From positions 1-64,000 of the forward strand of contig NZ_BEWC01000007.1 of the NCBI RefSeq assembly GCF_003112575.1: a DNA stretch of 64,000 nucleotides, in the 5' to 3' direction. A program made the translations under genes and the position numbers. Position 1 is the first letter of the stretch. Every line of letters starts with the position of its first letter. Under the pieces are notes generated by a model. That model worked only from the letters and a program-made list of their open reading frames with translations. It was not told the DNA's origin and ran no database searches. Below are positions 15,938-24,411 of this stretch, in pieces. This DNA comes from Streptomyces ardesiacus (GTDB lineage: Bacteria; Actinomycetota; Actinomycetes; Streptomycetales; Streptomycetaceae).

Positions 15938-16990
15938 TCAGGAAGCCGTTGTGTCGACCTTCACACGCGCGGCGATCGGAAGGTGGTCGCTGCCGGTCGC
16001 CGGGAGGGTCCAGCTCGTCATGGGTTCGACGCCGGTGACCAGGATCTGGTCGATGCGGGCCATCGGGAAGGACGCCGGCCAGCTGAAGCCGAAGCCGTCG
16101 CCCACGGCGCCCTGCGGGGACCGCAGTTGCGAGGTGATGGCGGTGAGCGAGCGGTCGTTCATGGTGCCGTTCAGGTCGCCGAGGAGGATCTTGCGGGGCA
16201 GCTTCTCGTGGGAGATGGCCGCGCCGAGGGCCTCGGCGCTCTTGTCCCGCTGCCGCGCGGTGAACCCGGCCTCCAGCTTCACCCGTACGGAGGGCAGGTG
16301 GGCGACGTAGACGGCGATCTGCCCGGACGGGGTGGTGACGGTGGCGCGCATCGCGCGCTTCCAGCCCATCTCGATGTCGACCGGCCTCACGGCACTGATC
16401 GGGTACGTGCTCCACAGACCGACGGTGCCGACGACCGCGTGGTGGGGGTACTTCTCCTCCAGCGCCTTCTCGTACGTCGGCACGGCGGACGCCTTCAGCT
16501 CCTCCAGGGCCAGGACGTCCGCGCCGGCCGCGGCGACGGCGCGGGCGGTGCCCGCCGGGTCGGCGTTGTCGGCGTTGACGTTGTGCGTGGCCACGGTGAG
16601 GTCCCCGCCGGTGCCGGTCTTGTCGAAGAGCAGGCCGCCGAAGAGGTGGAGCCACACGCTCACCGGCAGCACCAGCGCGATCAGCGCCGTCGCCGACTTG
16701 CGCACCAGGGCGATCGCCAGCAGGACCGGGACCAGCAGGCCGAACCACGGCAGGAAGGTCTCCGTGAGGCTGCCGAGGTTGCCGATGGTGTTGGGGATGC
16801 GCGAGTGGGCCGCCATGACACCGGCCAGGAGGAGCGCGACGGCGGCGGTGACCAGGCCCCGGCGCCAGATCCGCCGGTCGCCGCGCCAGCCGCCGACCGC
16901 CCGGACGAGCAGGCGCCGAATCCGGGTCCCGCGGCGCTCGGGGTCCGAGTCGCCGCTGTCCGTCTCCGTCATGTACGCCTGCTGCGCCAT
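15938..16990 (-). CDS. Membrane-anchored endonuclease/exonuclease/phosphatase family protein
   Basis: EEP-superfamily phosphodiesterase of 350 residues anchored by three N-terminal helices (residues about 46-125), with the catalytic domain outside. Motifs: VATHNVNADN, ALEELKAS (metal-binding Glu), LLGDLNGTMND (Asp-x-Asn) and GSDHLPI (catalytic Asp-His) near the C terminus. Relatives of this layout (YafD/VanJ-like) act on cell-envelope phosphodiesters or lipid intermediates; VanJ-type proteins give low-level teicoplanin resistance in Streptomyces, so such a role is possible but unproven here. The ATG at 16990 has GAGG seven bases upstream. It is divergent from panB, with a 308-base gap holding a 25-bp palindrome. 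Confidence 0.87.
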   Translation of the reverse strand: MAQQAYMTETDSGDSDPERRGTRIRRLLVRAVGGWRGDRRIWRRGLVTAAVALLLAGVMAAHSRIPNTIGNLGSLTETFLPWFGLLVPVLLAIALVRKSATALIALVLPVSVWLHLFGGLLFDKTGTGGDLTVATHNVNADNADPAGTARAVAAAGADVLALEELKASAVPTYEKALEEKYPHHAVVGTVGLWSTYPISAVRPVDIEMGWKRAMRATVTTPSGQIAVYVAHLPSVRVKLEAGFTARQRDKSAEALGAAISHEKLPRKILLGDLNGTMNDRSLTAITSQLRSPQGAVGDGFGFSWPASFPMARIDQILVTGVEPMTSWTLPATGSDHLPIAARVKVDTTAS

Positions 16991-17140
16991 ACCGTCGCCT
17001 CACTGCCCGCCGTGCACACCGTCGCCCCCTGTGACTCAGCACCATAGGGGATGATCGGTTCCGATCCCGCCGTCCCTCGACGGCCGTACGGGCACGAGGA
17101 CGAACGGGCCTTCCCGGGGAGTTCCTCCCGGCGCCCGGAC

Positions 17141-17166
17141 GTGCCCTTCTGTGACAGAACGGGCAC
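17141..17166. promoter_or_regulatory. 26-bp near-perfect palindrome upstream of panB
   Basis: GTGCCCTTCTGT (17141-17152), a central G, then ACAGAA (17154-17159), one inserted C, and GGGCAC (17161-17166). Apart from that single C the arms match fully. It sits in the 308-base gap between the divergent EEP gene and panB, about 130 bases before panB. It is an operator candidate for an unidentified regulator, or a small hairpin. The rest of the gap shows nothing else I can assign. Confidence 0.55.
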
Positions 17167-17298
17167 ATTTCACCCCGTGGGACCGCTCCGCCGCGTGACG
17201 CGGGCCCCACTAGCCGCCGGCCCGCTCCAGGTGCCACCATGGAGGGGATCCGGGGACGCCGTCAGGGTGCCTCGAGATGACATGAAGGAGCCGTTGCC

Positions 17299-18174
17299 AT
17301 GACGCAGCTTCCGGCTGCCCAGACGCCGCAGCCCAAGCCCGCCGAGGGGAACAGGGCGCTGTACGGCGGCAAGATCAACCGCCGTATCACCGTCCGGGAC
17401 ATCACCGCCGCCAAGGAACGCGGCGAGAAGTGGCCCATGCTCACCGCGTACGACGCGATGACCGCGTCCGTCTTCGACGAGTCCGGCATCCCCGTGATGC
17501 TCGTCGGCGACTCCGCGGGCAACTGCCACCTCGGCTACGAGACCACCGTGCCCGTCACGCTGGACGAGATGACGATGCTCTCGGCCGCCGTGGTACGGGG
17601 CACCAGCCGCGCCCTGATCGTGGGCGACCTGCCCTTCGGCTCCTACCAGGAGGGCCCGGTGCAGGCGCTGCGCTCGGCGACCCGGCTGGTCAAGGAGGCC
17701 GGGGTCGGGGCGGTCAAGCTGGAGGGCGGCGAGCGCTCGCACCGGCAGATCGAGCTGCTGGTGGAGTCCGGCATCCCCGTGATGGCGCACATCGGCCTCA
17801 CCCCGCAGTCGGTCAACTCCATGGGCTACCGGGTGCAGGGCCGCGGCGAGGAAGCGGCCCAGCAGTTGCTGCGCGACGCCAAGGCGGTGCAGGACGCGGG
17901 CGCCTTCGCGGTCGTCCTGGAGCTGGTGCCGGCCGAGCTGGCCGCCGAGGTGACCCGGACGCTGCACATCCCGACGGTCGGGATCGGCGCGGGCCCGGAC
18001 ACGGACGCCCAGGTGCTGGTGTGGACCGACATGCTCGGGCTGACCGGCGGCCGGATGCCGAAGTTCGTCAAGCAGTACGCCGACCTGCGCAGGGTCATGG
18101 GCGACGCGGCGAAGGCGTACGCCGAGGACGTCGTCGGCGGGACCTTCCCCGCGGACGAGCACTCCGTCCACTAG
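17299..18174 (+). CDS. panB: 3-methyl-2-oxobutanoate hydroxymethyltransferase PanB
   Basis: Ketopantoate hydroxymethyltransferase, 291 residues, first committed step of pantothenate and coenzyme A synthesis: methylene-tetrahydrofolate plus 2-ketoisovalerate gives ketopantoate. The (beta/alpha)8 barrel signatures are present: MLTAYDAMTASVFDESG, MLVGDSAGNCHLGYETT (metal-binding Asp), VGDLPFGSYQ, VKLEGG, MAHIGLTPQSV and ELVPAELA. The N-terminal extension of about 25 residues is usual for actinobacteria. The start is ATG 17299 with AAGGAG eight bases upstream. Monocistronic, closed by a strong stem-loop at 18197-18230. Confidence 0.98.
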   Translation: MTQLPAAQTPQPKPAEGNRALYGGKINRRITVRDITAAKERGEKWPMLTAYDAMTASVFDESGIPVMLVGDSAGNCHLGYETTVPVTLDEMTMLSAAVVRGTSRALIVGDLPFGSYQEGPVQALRSATRLVKEAGVGAVKLEGGERSHRQIELLVESGIPVMAHIGLTPQSVNSMGYRVQGRGEEAAQQLLRDAKAVQDAGAFAVVLELVPAELAAEVTRTLHIPTVGIGAGPDTDAQVLVWTDMLGLTGGRMPKFVKQYADLRRVMGDAAKAYAEDVVGGTFPADEHSVH

Positions 18175-18196
18175 CAGACCACCGCGGTACGACCCC

Positions 18197-18230
18197 GGCC
18201 CCCGCCGATCTTCCCCCGTCGGCGGGGGCC
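18197..18230 (+). terminator. Terminator after panB
   Basis: Perfect 12-bp stem, GGCCCCCGCCGA (18197-18208) with TCGGCGGGGGCC (18219-18230), and a 10-base pyrimidine-rich loop, 22 bases after the panB stop. Confidence 0.88.
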
Positions 18231-18292
18231 GGCGGTCCTTCCGGGCCGCCCGCCGTCCGGGCCGGGTGCCGCCGAGGCGGACGGCGGGGCGC

Positions 18293-18354
18293 TGTCGGCG
18301 GGATGTCGGTGGCGCCGGACGGCTGTCGGCGGACTGTCGGCGGTTTGTCGGTGG
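18293..18354. repeat. Five phased TGTCGGYGG repeats before the ABC exporter
   Basis: TGTCGGCGG or TGTCGGTGG occurs five times, starting at 18293, 18304, 18324, 18335 and 18346. The spacings are 11, 20, 11 and 11 bases, close to one or two helical turns, so the copies face the same side of the DNA. The array ends 20 bases before the ATG of the exporter ATPase gene and would cover its promoter or leader. A cooperative regulator site is the simplest reading; none is known to me for this motif. Confidence 0.75.
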
Positions 18355-18374
18355 TCCCTGCCATCGTCTGGGGC

Positions 18375-19406
18375 ATGAAGCGAATCGACGACATCCCCCG
18401 GGCCGCGGACAGCGCGGTCACCGTGCGGGGGCTGGTCAAGCACTACGGCGAGACCAAGGCGCTGGACGGCGTCGACCTGGACGTGCGCGAGGGCACCGTG
18501 ATGGGCGTGCTCGGGCCGAACGGCGCCGGCAAGACCACCCTCGTGCGCATCCTGTCCACCCTCATCACCCCCGACTCCGGCCAGGCGTACGTCGCCGGCT
18601 ACGACGTCGTACGCCAGCCGCGGCAACTGCGCCGGGTCATCGGCCTGACCGGGCAGTACGCCTCCGTGGACGAGAAGCTCCCCGGCCGGGAGAACCTGTA
18701 CATGATCGGCCGGCTCCTCGACCTGTCCCGCCGGGACGCCCGCGCCCGCGCCGACGAGCTCCTCGAGCGGTTCTCGCTCACCGAGGCCGCCAAGCGCCCC
18801 GCGTCCACGTACTCCGGCGGCATGCGGCGCCGGCTCGACCTGGCCGCCTCCATGATCGGGCGCCCGGCGGTGCTGTACCTGGACGAGCCCACCACGGGCC
18901 TGGACCCGCGCACCCGCAACGAGGTGTGGGACGAGGTCAAGCGCATGGTCGGCGACGGCGTGACCGTGCTGCTCACCACGCAGTACATGGAGGAGGCCGA
19001 GCAGCTCGCCTCCGAGCTGACCGTCGTGGACCGCGGCAAGGTCATCGCGAACGGCGGCATCGAGGAGCTGAAGGCCAAGGTCGGCGGCCGCACCCTGCGG
19101 ATCCGCCCGGCCGACCCGCTCCAGCTGCGCCCGCTCGCCGCCTACCTGGACGAACTCGGCATCACCGGGCTCGCCCGCACCACGGTGGACACCGAGCGCG
19201 GTGCCGTCCTGGTGCCGATCCTCAGCGACGAGCAACTGACGGCCGTCGTCGGCGCGGTGACCGCGCGCGGCATCACCGTCTCCGCCGTCACCACCGAACT
19301 GCCCAGTCTGGACGAGGTGTTCCTGTCCCTCACCGGCCACCGCGCCAGTGCCCCGCAGGACCCCGCGCCCGCCCCCGACGACACCCGCGAGGAGGTCGCC
19401 GTATGA
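18375..19406 (+). CDS. DrrA-type ABC exporter ATP-binding protein
   Basis: ATPase subunit of an ABC-2 (daunorubicin-resistance DrrA) type exporter, 343 residues. Walker A GPNGAGKTT (about residue 43), signature YSGGMRRRLDL (about 142), Walker B VLYLDEPTTGLD and the His-loop replaced by Gln (LLTTQYM), as in DrrA proteins. The C-terminal third carries the family extension ending LPSLDEVFLSLTGH. It should form a 2+2 complex with the permease whose ATG overlaps its stop (ATGA at 19403-19406). The ATG at 18375 is chosen because the ABC domain begins about 14 residues later; its ribosome binding site (GGGG) is weak. Five phased repeats lie directly upstream. Substrate unknown; usually lipophilic antibiotics or lipids. 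Confidence 0.93.
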   Translation: MKRIDDIPRAADSAVTVRGLVKHYGETKALDGVDLDVREGTVMGVLGPNGAGKTTLVRILSTLITPDSGQAYVAGYDVVRQPRQLRRVIGLTGQYASVDEKLPGRENLYMIGRLLDLSRRDARARADELLERFSLTEAAKRPASTYSGGMRRRLDLAASMIGRPAVLYLDEPTTGLDPRTRNEVWDEVKRMVGDGVTVLLTTQYMEEAEQLASELTVVDRGKVIANGGIEELKAKVGGRTLRIRPADPLQLRPLAAYLDELGITGLARTTVDTERGAVLVPILSDEQLTAVVGAVTARGITVSAVTTELPSLDEVFLSLTGHRASAPQDPAPAPDDTREEVAV

Positions 19407-20230
19407 GCGCCGCCACCACCACCGCGCCCGCCCCCGCCCTCACGCCCGACGCACGGATCTCGCCGCGCGCGCACGTGCGGCACACCGGCGCCCTGGTCCG
19501 CCGCAACCTGCTGTGGATCCGGCAGGACCCGGAGTCGATGTTCGACGCGCTGCTGATGCCGGTCGTCTTCACCCTGCTGTTCGTGTACGTCTTCGGCGGC
19601 TCCATCGGCCAGGCCCTGGGCGGCGGACAGGACGGCTACGTCCAGTACGTGATCCCCGGCATGATCGCGATGATGAGCATGACCCTGTCCCAGGGCGTCG
19701 GCACCGGCTTCAGCCAGGACTTCAACTCCGGTGTCATGGACCGGTTCCGCTCGCTGCCGATCGGGCGCGGCTCGGTGCTGTTCGCGAAGATCGCGGTGGA
19801 GATGCTGCGGATGCTGTTCGCGACGACCGTGCTGATGATCGTCGCCGTCCTGGTCGGCTTCGACATCGATCGCTGGGCCGGGCTGTTCGCCGCGGTGGGC
19901 CTGTCCGCGGTGTTCGCCTCGTCCATCATGTGGGTGTTCATCACCCTGGGCGTGGTCCTGAAGAACGCCCAGTCCGTGCAGGCCATGGGCTTCCTGGTGC
20001 TGTTCCCGCTGCAGTTCGGCTCGTCGATCTTCGCGCCGACGCAGTCGATGCCGGGCTGGCTGCAGGCCTTCACCGACTACAACCCGCTGTCCACCCTCGC
20101 CGACGCGGCGCGCGGGCTGATGGTGGGCGGTCCGGTCGCGCACGACCTGTGGATCACGCTCGGCTGGTCGGTGGCGATCACCGCGGTGATGGCACCGGTC
20201 GCCATCCACAAGTTCCGCACCAAGACCTGA
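19403..20230 (+). CDS. DrrB-type ABC-2 exporter permease
   Basis: Membrane subunit of the ABC-2 exporter, 275 residues, six helices. Typical features: the N-terminal LVRRNLLWIRQDPESMFDALLMPVVFTLLF, a conserved amphipathic stretch FNSGVMDRFRSLPIGRGSVL, and a C-terminal LQAFTDYNPLSTLADAARGLM. It starts within the stop of the ATPase gene (ATGA), with GGAGG seven bases upstream, so expression is coupled. The gene ends 23 bases before the convergent stop of the large SARP-like regulator. Confidence 0.93.
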   Translation: MSAATTTAPAPALTPDARISPRAHVRHTGALVRRNLLWIRQDPESMFDALLMPVVFTLLFVYVFGGSIGQALGGGQDGYVQYVIPGMIAMMSMTLSQGVGTGFSQDFNSGVMDRFRSLPIGRGSVLFAKIAVEMLRMLFATTVLMIVAVLVGFDIDRWAGLFAAVGLSAVFASSIMWVFITLGVVLKNAQSVQAMGFLVLFPLQFGSSIFAPTQSMPGWLQAFTDYNPLSTLADAARGLMVGGPVAHDLWITLGWSVAITAVMAPVAIHKFRTKT

Positions 20231-20253
20231 GCGGGACGCGGGCGCCGTACGGG

Positions 20254-23200
20254 TCAGACGAGGGCGACGGCCTCCTCCGCGGAGAGCCGGCCGCCCTCGG
20301 CGCACGCGGCGTCGTACGCCTCGGTGCCGAGCACCTCGCGCAGCCGTTCGGCGGCCCGCTCGCGCGCGTCCCGTTCCATGCCCGTCGGTACGTGGCCCGG
20401 TGGCAGCATCGCCTCCGCGGCGCCCATGCACCGGGCGCCGTCCGCGGCCGGACGCCCGCCGTCCACGCGGGCCATGGCCATCGCGGCGATGGTCAGGTAC
20501 GCGGAGCGCATGTGCGGGGCGACCGCCGCCGAGAGCGGGTCCTCGGCCCGCACCAGCGCCTGGCGGATCTTGGCCATGCTCTCCTCGTGCCGGTCCTCCA
20601 GGGTGGCGATCCACGCCTCCGAGGCGAGGATGAAGGCGTCGAAGACCACGAAGTGGGCGATGGAGAACTCCTCGCGCAGCAGCCGCAGTTGCTCGCCCGC
20701 CTCGGCGGTCCGCCCGGTCATGCCGAGCCGTCCGGCGAGGAACAGCCGGGCCGCGGGCATCGCGCCGTTGTGGCCCGTGCCGCGCGTGCGCTCGATGACG
20801 TCCCGCAGGATGCGCTCGCCCTGTTCGGCGTCGCCCGCCTCCAGGAGCACGCTGCCGAGGCGGGCGTCGAGGATCTCCACCTGGGCGCGGGCGCCGAGCC
20901 GTTCGGCGTACCGGGCGGCGGCCCGGTAGTCGTCGGCGGCGCGTTGGTAGGCGCCGATGCGCTCGTGGGCCTCGGCACGCCCGGAGAGTGCCTCGGCCAT
21001 GCCCCAGGCGTCGCCGAGGCGGCCGTAGATCTCCAGCGCCTCGTCGGCGTCGCGGGCCGCGTCGCCCGCCCAGTTCGTGCGGTTGGCGAGCATGTTGGCG
21101 CGCATCTGCAGGGCGTTGGCCAGTTCCCACTCGAAGCCGGGGGTCTCGCGGCAGGTGCGCACGGTGGCGTCCATGATCTCGCGGAGCCGGGTCAGGTCTC
21201 CGGTGAGCATGACGGCGTAGAACCAGAGCAGGCCGGGGCTGGAGCAGGTCTGGGGCATTCCCGGCTCGTAGGTGTCCGCGATGATGCGCAGTTTGCGCTG
21301 GGCCGCCGGGTTCTGCCACGCGTCCAGTTCGGTGTCCATGCAGGCCAGGTGGCCCAGGTGCACCCCGCGCCGGGCCTCGGCGAGGACCTCGCCGGTCATC
21401 GGGGGCGGGGCGGAGGTGCAGCGCTCCCACACCGGGCGGGCCGGGGTGACGGGGTCGGTGAAGGGGTCCGGGCCGAGCGCCATGACCTCGACGAGCCAGT
21501 TCCGGGCCTCGACCCGCAGGTCGCGCATCTGCCAGTACCAGGTCAGGGACAGCGCCAGGCACAGCGCCTCCTGCTCGTCGCGTTCGGCGACGGCGTGGCG
21601 CAGGGCGGTGCGCAGGTTCTCGTACTCGCGCTCCAGCCTTTCGATCGCGGCGAGTTGCTGCGGGCCGCGCAGCAACGGGTCGGTGGTGCGCGCGAGTTCG
21701 CGGTAGTACGTGAGGTGGGCGCGGGCGGCGGCGGGGCGGGCGCCGGCCTCGTCGAGGCGCTCGCCGGCGTACTCGGCGACGGTCTCCAGGAGCCGGTAGC
21801 GCATGCCGTCGCCGTTGCTCCGGTCGGTCACGGGCGCGGCGACGACGAGGGACTTGTCGACGAGGGAGCCGAGGGCGTCCAGCGCGGCGGGCCCGCACAC
21901 GGCCTCGGCGGCGGCGAGGTCGCAGCCGCCCGCGAAGACCGACAGCCGCCCCAGCACGTCGCGTTCGTCGGCGTCGAGCAGCTCCCAGGACCAGTCGACG
22001 ACCGCGCGCAGCGTCTGCTGTCGGGGCAGGACGGTGCGGCTGCCCGAGGTGAGCAGGCGGAAGCGGTCGTCGAGGCGGTCGGCGATCTGGCGCGGGGTGA
22101 GCATGCGGAGCCGGGCGGCGGCCAGTTCGATGGCCAGCGGCAGCCCGTCGAGGCGGCGGCAGATCTCGGCGCAGGCGGCGGCGGTCGCCTCGTCGGCGTC
22201 GACGCGGAAGCCGGGGCGGGCGGCGGCGCCCCGGTCCGCGAGCAGCCGCAGCGCGGCGGGCTCGGGCAGCGGCTCCACGGGGCGCACCGACTCTCCCGGT
22301 ACGCCGAGGGGTTCGCGGCTGGTGGCGAGGACGGTGAGGTGGGGGCAGCGGGCCAGCAGTTCCTCGGTGAGGCGGGCGGCGGCCTCGACGACGTGCTCGC
22401 AGTTGTCGAGGACGATCAGCATGCGGCGCCGCCCGCAGTGCTCGACGAGCCGCTCGACGGCGGTGTCCTGTCCCTCCGAGGCGGTGACGGCCCGCATCTC
22501 CTCGGCGCCGGCGCGGTAGAGCACCGTCTCGCGGGCGCCGACGGCGGTCAGGACGGCCTCCGGTACGTCGGCGGGGTCGTCGACGGGCGCCAGCTCGGCC
22601 AGCCACACCCCGTCGGCCGCCGTGTCCCCGACCCCCTCGGCGACCTCCTGCGACAGCCGCGTCTTGCCGGCCCCGCCGGGCCCGAGGAGCGTGACGAGCC
22701 GCGTCCCCGCCAGGTCGGCGCGCAGCGCCTCCACGTCGTCGTCCCGTCCGACGAACGAGGTGAGCCGGGCCCGAAGGTTGCCCCGGGGCCGGGACGCCTC
22801 CACGCCGGGGGCGGTGGACGGCTCGGGGGCCGTGGTGGAGCGGGGCGTCCCCGCGCCGGGGGCGGCGGACGCCCCGGGCACGACGGCGGAGCCGGGCGGC
22901 TCCACGCCGGGGACGGCGGGCGTGGGTGGGGTCCCGGGCGCCGTGCCGGACCCCGGGAGGGCAGCGGACTCGGGGGCCCTGCCGGGGACGGACGCGGGCG
23001 CGGGCCCGGACCGCGGAGCGGAGGCAGGGGGCCGGCCGGGGGCCGGCTCGGCTCCGGAGGCCGGGACCGGGCCGGGGGCCGGAGCCGTCTCGGGTCGCGG
23101 ACCGGAAGCAGGGCCCGTCCCGTCGGCCGGCCCCGCGCCGGACGCCGGCGCCGTACCCGTACCCGCAGCAGCCCCGGCACCGGCACCGGAGTCGGGCCCC

Positions 23201-24252
23201 GCACCCGGCACAGACCCGGAGCCGGCCCCGGAGACAGACCCCGCACCCGGCACGGCCCCGGAGGCCGTGGCCGAGCCGGGGGTGGAAGCGCTGTCGGGCC
23301 CCGCGCCGGAAGCAGCCGCCGCCCCACCACGCGGCACCGCACCGGGCCCCGGCCCCGAGCCCCGGGCGGACCCGGCACCGGACCGGTCCCCCACGCCCGG
23401 CGCAGCCCCGGAACCCGCACCCGGTCCGGGCACCGCACCGGAAGCAGGGGCCGCGCCCGAGACGGGGGCCGCGCCCCGTGCCGGGGTCGGGGCCGGTGCG
23501 GGGCGGAGGAGTTCGGCGTGCAGGGCACGCAGTTCCGGGCCCGGGTCCGTGCCGAGGTGGTCGGTGAGGTGGTGGCGTACGGCCTCGTAGGCGGCCAGGG
23601 CCTCGGCGGTGCGGCCGGTGTCGCGCAGGGCGCGCAGCCGCAGGGCCTGGAGGGGCTCGTCGAGCGGGTGGGCGTCGCACAGGGCGGTCAGCTCGGGCAG
23701 GGCGTGCTCGGCCTCCCCCAGCTCCAGGCCGGCGGTGTGGCGGGCGCGCAGGGCGTCGAGGTGCCGGGTCTCCCAGCGGGCCGCCTCCGCCGTGCGGCCG
23801 GGCAGGTCGGCGACGACGGGGCCCCGCCACAGCGCGAGGGCGTCGTCGAGCACGACGGCCGCCTTGGCGGGGTCGCCGTCGGCGAGGGCGCGGCTGCCCT
23901 CGCCCGCGAGCCGGTCGAAGCGGTACAGGTCGACGTCGTCCTGGACGGCGTCGAGCCGGTACCCGCCCTCGGCCGAGGCGACCGCCTCCGCGCCCAGCGC
24001 GCGCCGCAGCCGCCCGACCAGTGCCTGCAGGGCGCCCGTCGCGTCGGCGGGCGGGGCCCCGTCCCACACCTCCTCCACCAGCAGCCCCGCCGGGACGGCG
24101 CGGCCGGCCCGCAGGGCGAGCACGGTCAGCAGGGCGCGCAGCCGCGCCCCGCCGAGCGGGACGGCCGTGCCGTCGGGGCGGAGTGCCTGTGTGGTGCCGA
24201 GGATGCGATAGCGCACGGCCCCATTGTCCCCGTTGCCGTCGGAGCCGGTCAC
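20254..24252 (-). CDS. Giant SARP/AfsR-like transcriptional regulator with low-complexity linker
   Basis: Large regulator of 1332 residues. Order: OmpR-type winged helix (residues about 15-95), BTAD domain (about 100-245), an Ala/Pro/Gly linker (about 250-490), an NB-ARC-type ATPase (P-loop GPGGAGKTR near 522; LIVLDNCEH near 605; TSREPL) and a TPR-like helical C terminus. This is the SARP-NBS-TPR layout of AfsR and large SCO-type regulators that control secondary metabolism or morphology. The linker is built of repeated PGSGA/GAGPG/PAPG units and is far longer than needed to join the domains. The start is uncertain: GTG 24252 or GTG 24216, neither with a clear ribosome binding site. Convergent with the ABC exporter; target genes unknown. 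Confidence 0.88.
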   Translation of the reverse strand: MTGSDGNGDNGAVRYRILGTTQALRPDGTAVPLGGARLRALLTVLALRAGRAVPAGLLVEEVWDGAPPADATGALQALVGRLRRALGAEAVASAEGGYRLDAVQDDVDLYRFDRLAGEGSRALADGDPAKAAVVLDDALALWRGPVVADLPGRTAEAARWETRHLDALRARHTAGLELGEAEHALPELTALCDAHPLDEPLQALRLRALRDTGRTAEALAAYEAVRHHLTDHLGTDPGPELRALHAELLRPAPAPTPARGAAPVSGAAPASGAVPGPGAGSGAAPGVGDRSGAGSARGSGPGPGAVPRGGAAAASGAGPDSASTPGSATASGAVPGAGSVSGAGSGSVPGAGPDSGAGAGAAAGTGTAPASGAGPADGTGPASGPRPETAPAPGPVPASGAEPAPGRPPASAPRSGPAPASVPGRAPESAALPGSGTAPGTPPTPAVPGVEPPGSAVVPGASAAPGAGTPRSTTAPEPSTAPGVEASRPRGNLRARLTSFVGRDDDVEALRADLAGTRLVTLLGPGGAGKTRLSQEVAEGVGDTAADGVWLAELAPVDDPADVPEAVLTAVGARETVLYRAGAEEMRAVTASEGQDTAVERLVEHCGRRRMLIVLDNCEHVVEAAARLTEELLARCPHLTVLATSREPLGVPGESVRPVEPLPEPAALRLLADRGAAARPGFRVDADEATAAACAEICRRLDGLPLAIELAAARLRMLTPRQIADRLDDRFRLLTSGSRTVLPRQQTLRAVVDWSWELLDADERDVLGRLSVFAGGCDLAAAEAVCGPAALDALGSLVDKSLVVAAPVTDRSNGDGMRYRLLETVAEYAGERLDEAGARPAAARAHLTYYRELARTTDPLLRGPQQLAAIERLEREYENLRTALRHAVAERDEQEALCLALSLTWYWQMRDLRVEARNWLVEVMALGPDPFTDPVTPARPVWERCTSAPPPMTGEVLAEARRGVHLGHLACMDTELDAWQNPAAQRKLRIIADTYEPGMPQTCSSPGLLWFYAVMLTGDLTRLREIMDATVRTCRETPGFEWELANALQMRANMLANRTNWAGDAARDADEALEIYGRLGDAWGMAEALSGRAEAHERIGAYQRAADDYRAAARYAERLGARAQVEILDARLGSVLLEAGDAEQGERILRDVIERTRGTGHNGAMPAARLFLAGRLGMTGRTAEAGEQLRLLREEFSIAHFVVFDAFILASEAWIATLEDRHEESMAKIRQALVRAEDPLSAAVAPHMRSAYLTIAAMAMARVDGGRPAADGARCMGAAEAMLPPGHVPTGMERDARERAAERLREVLGTEAYDAACAEGGRLSAEEAVALV

Positions 24253-24411
24253 GGGGTTTTGGCCGCACGGCGTGGCCGGACCCCTCGCCGCTCGCTCCCC
24301 CGGCCCGGAACGACCGCCTTCCCCGAGACGTTTTCCCCGTGCGCCCGGTACGGTCGGGCAGTCCCGCGCCCCGCGGACGCCCGCACGCGTGCCCGACAGT
24401 CAGGGAGTTCC

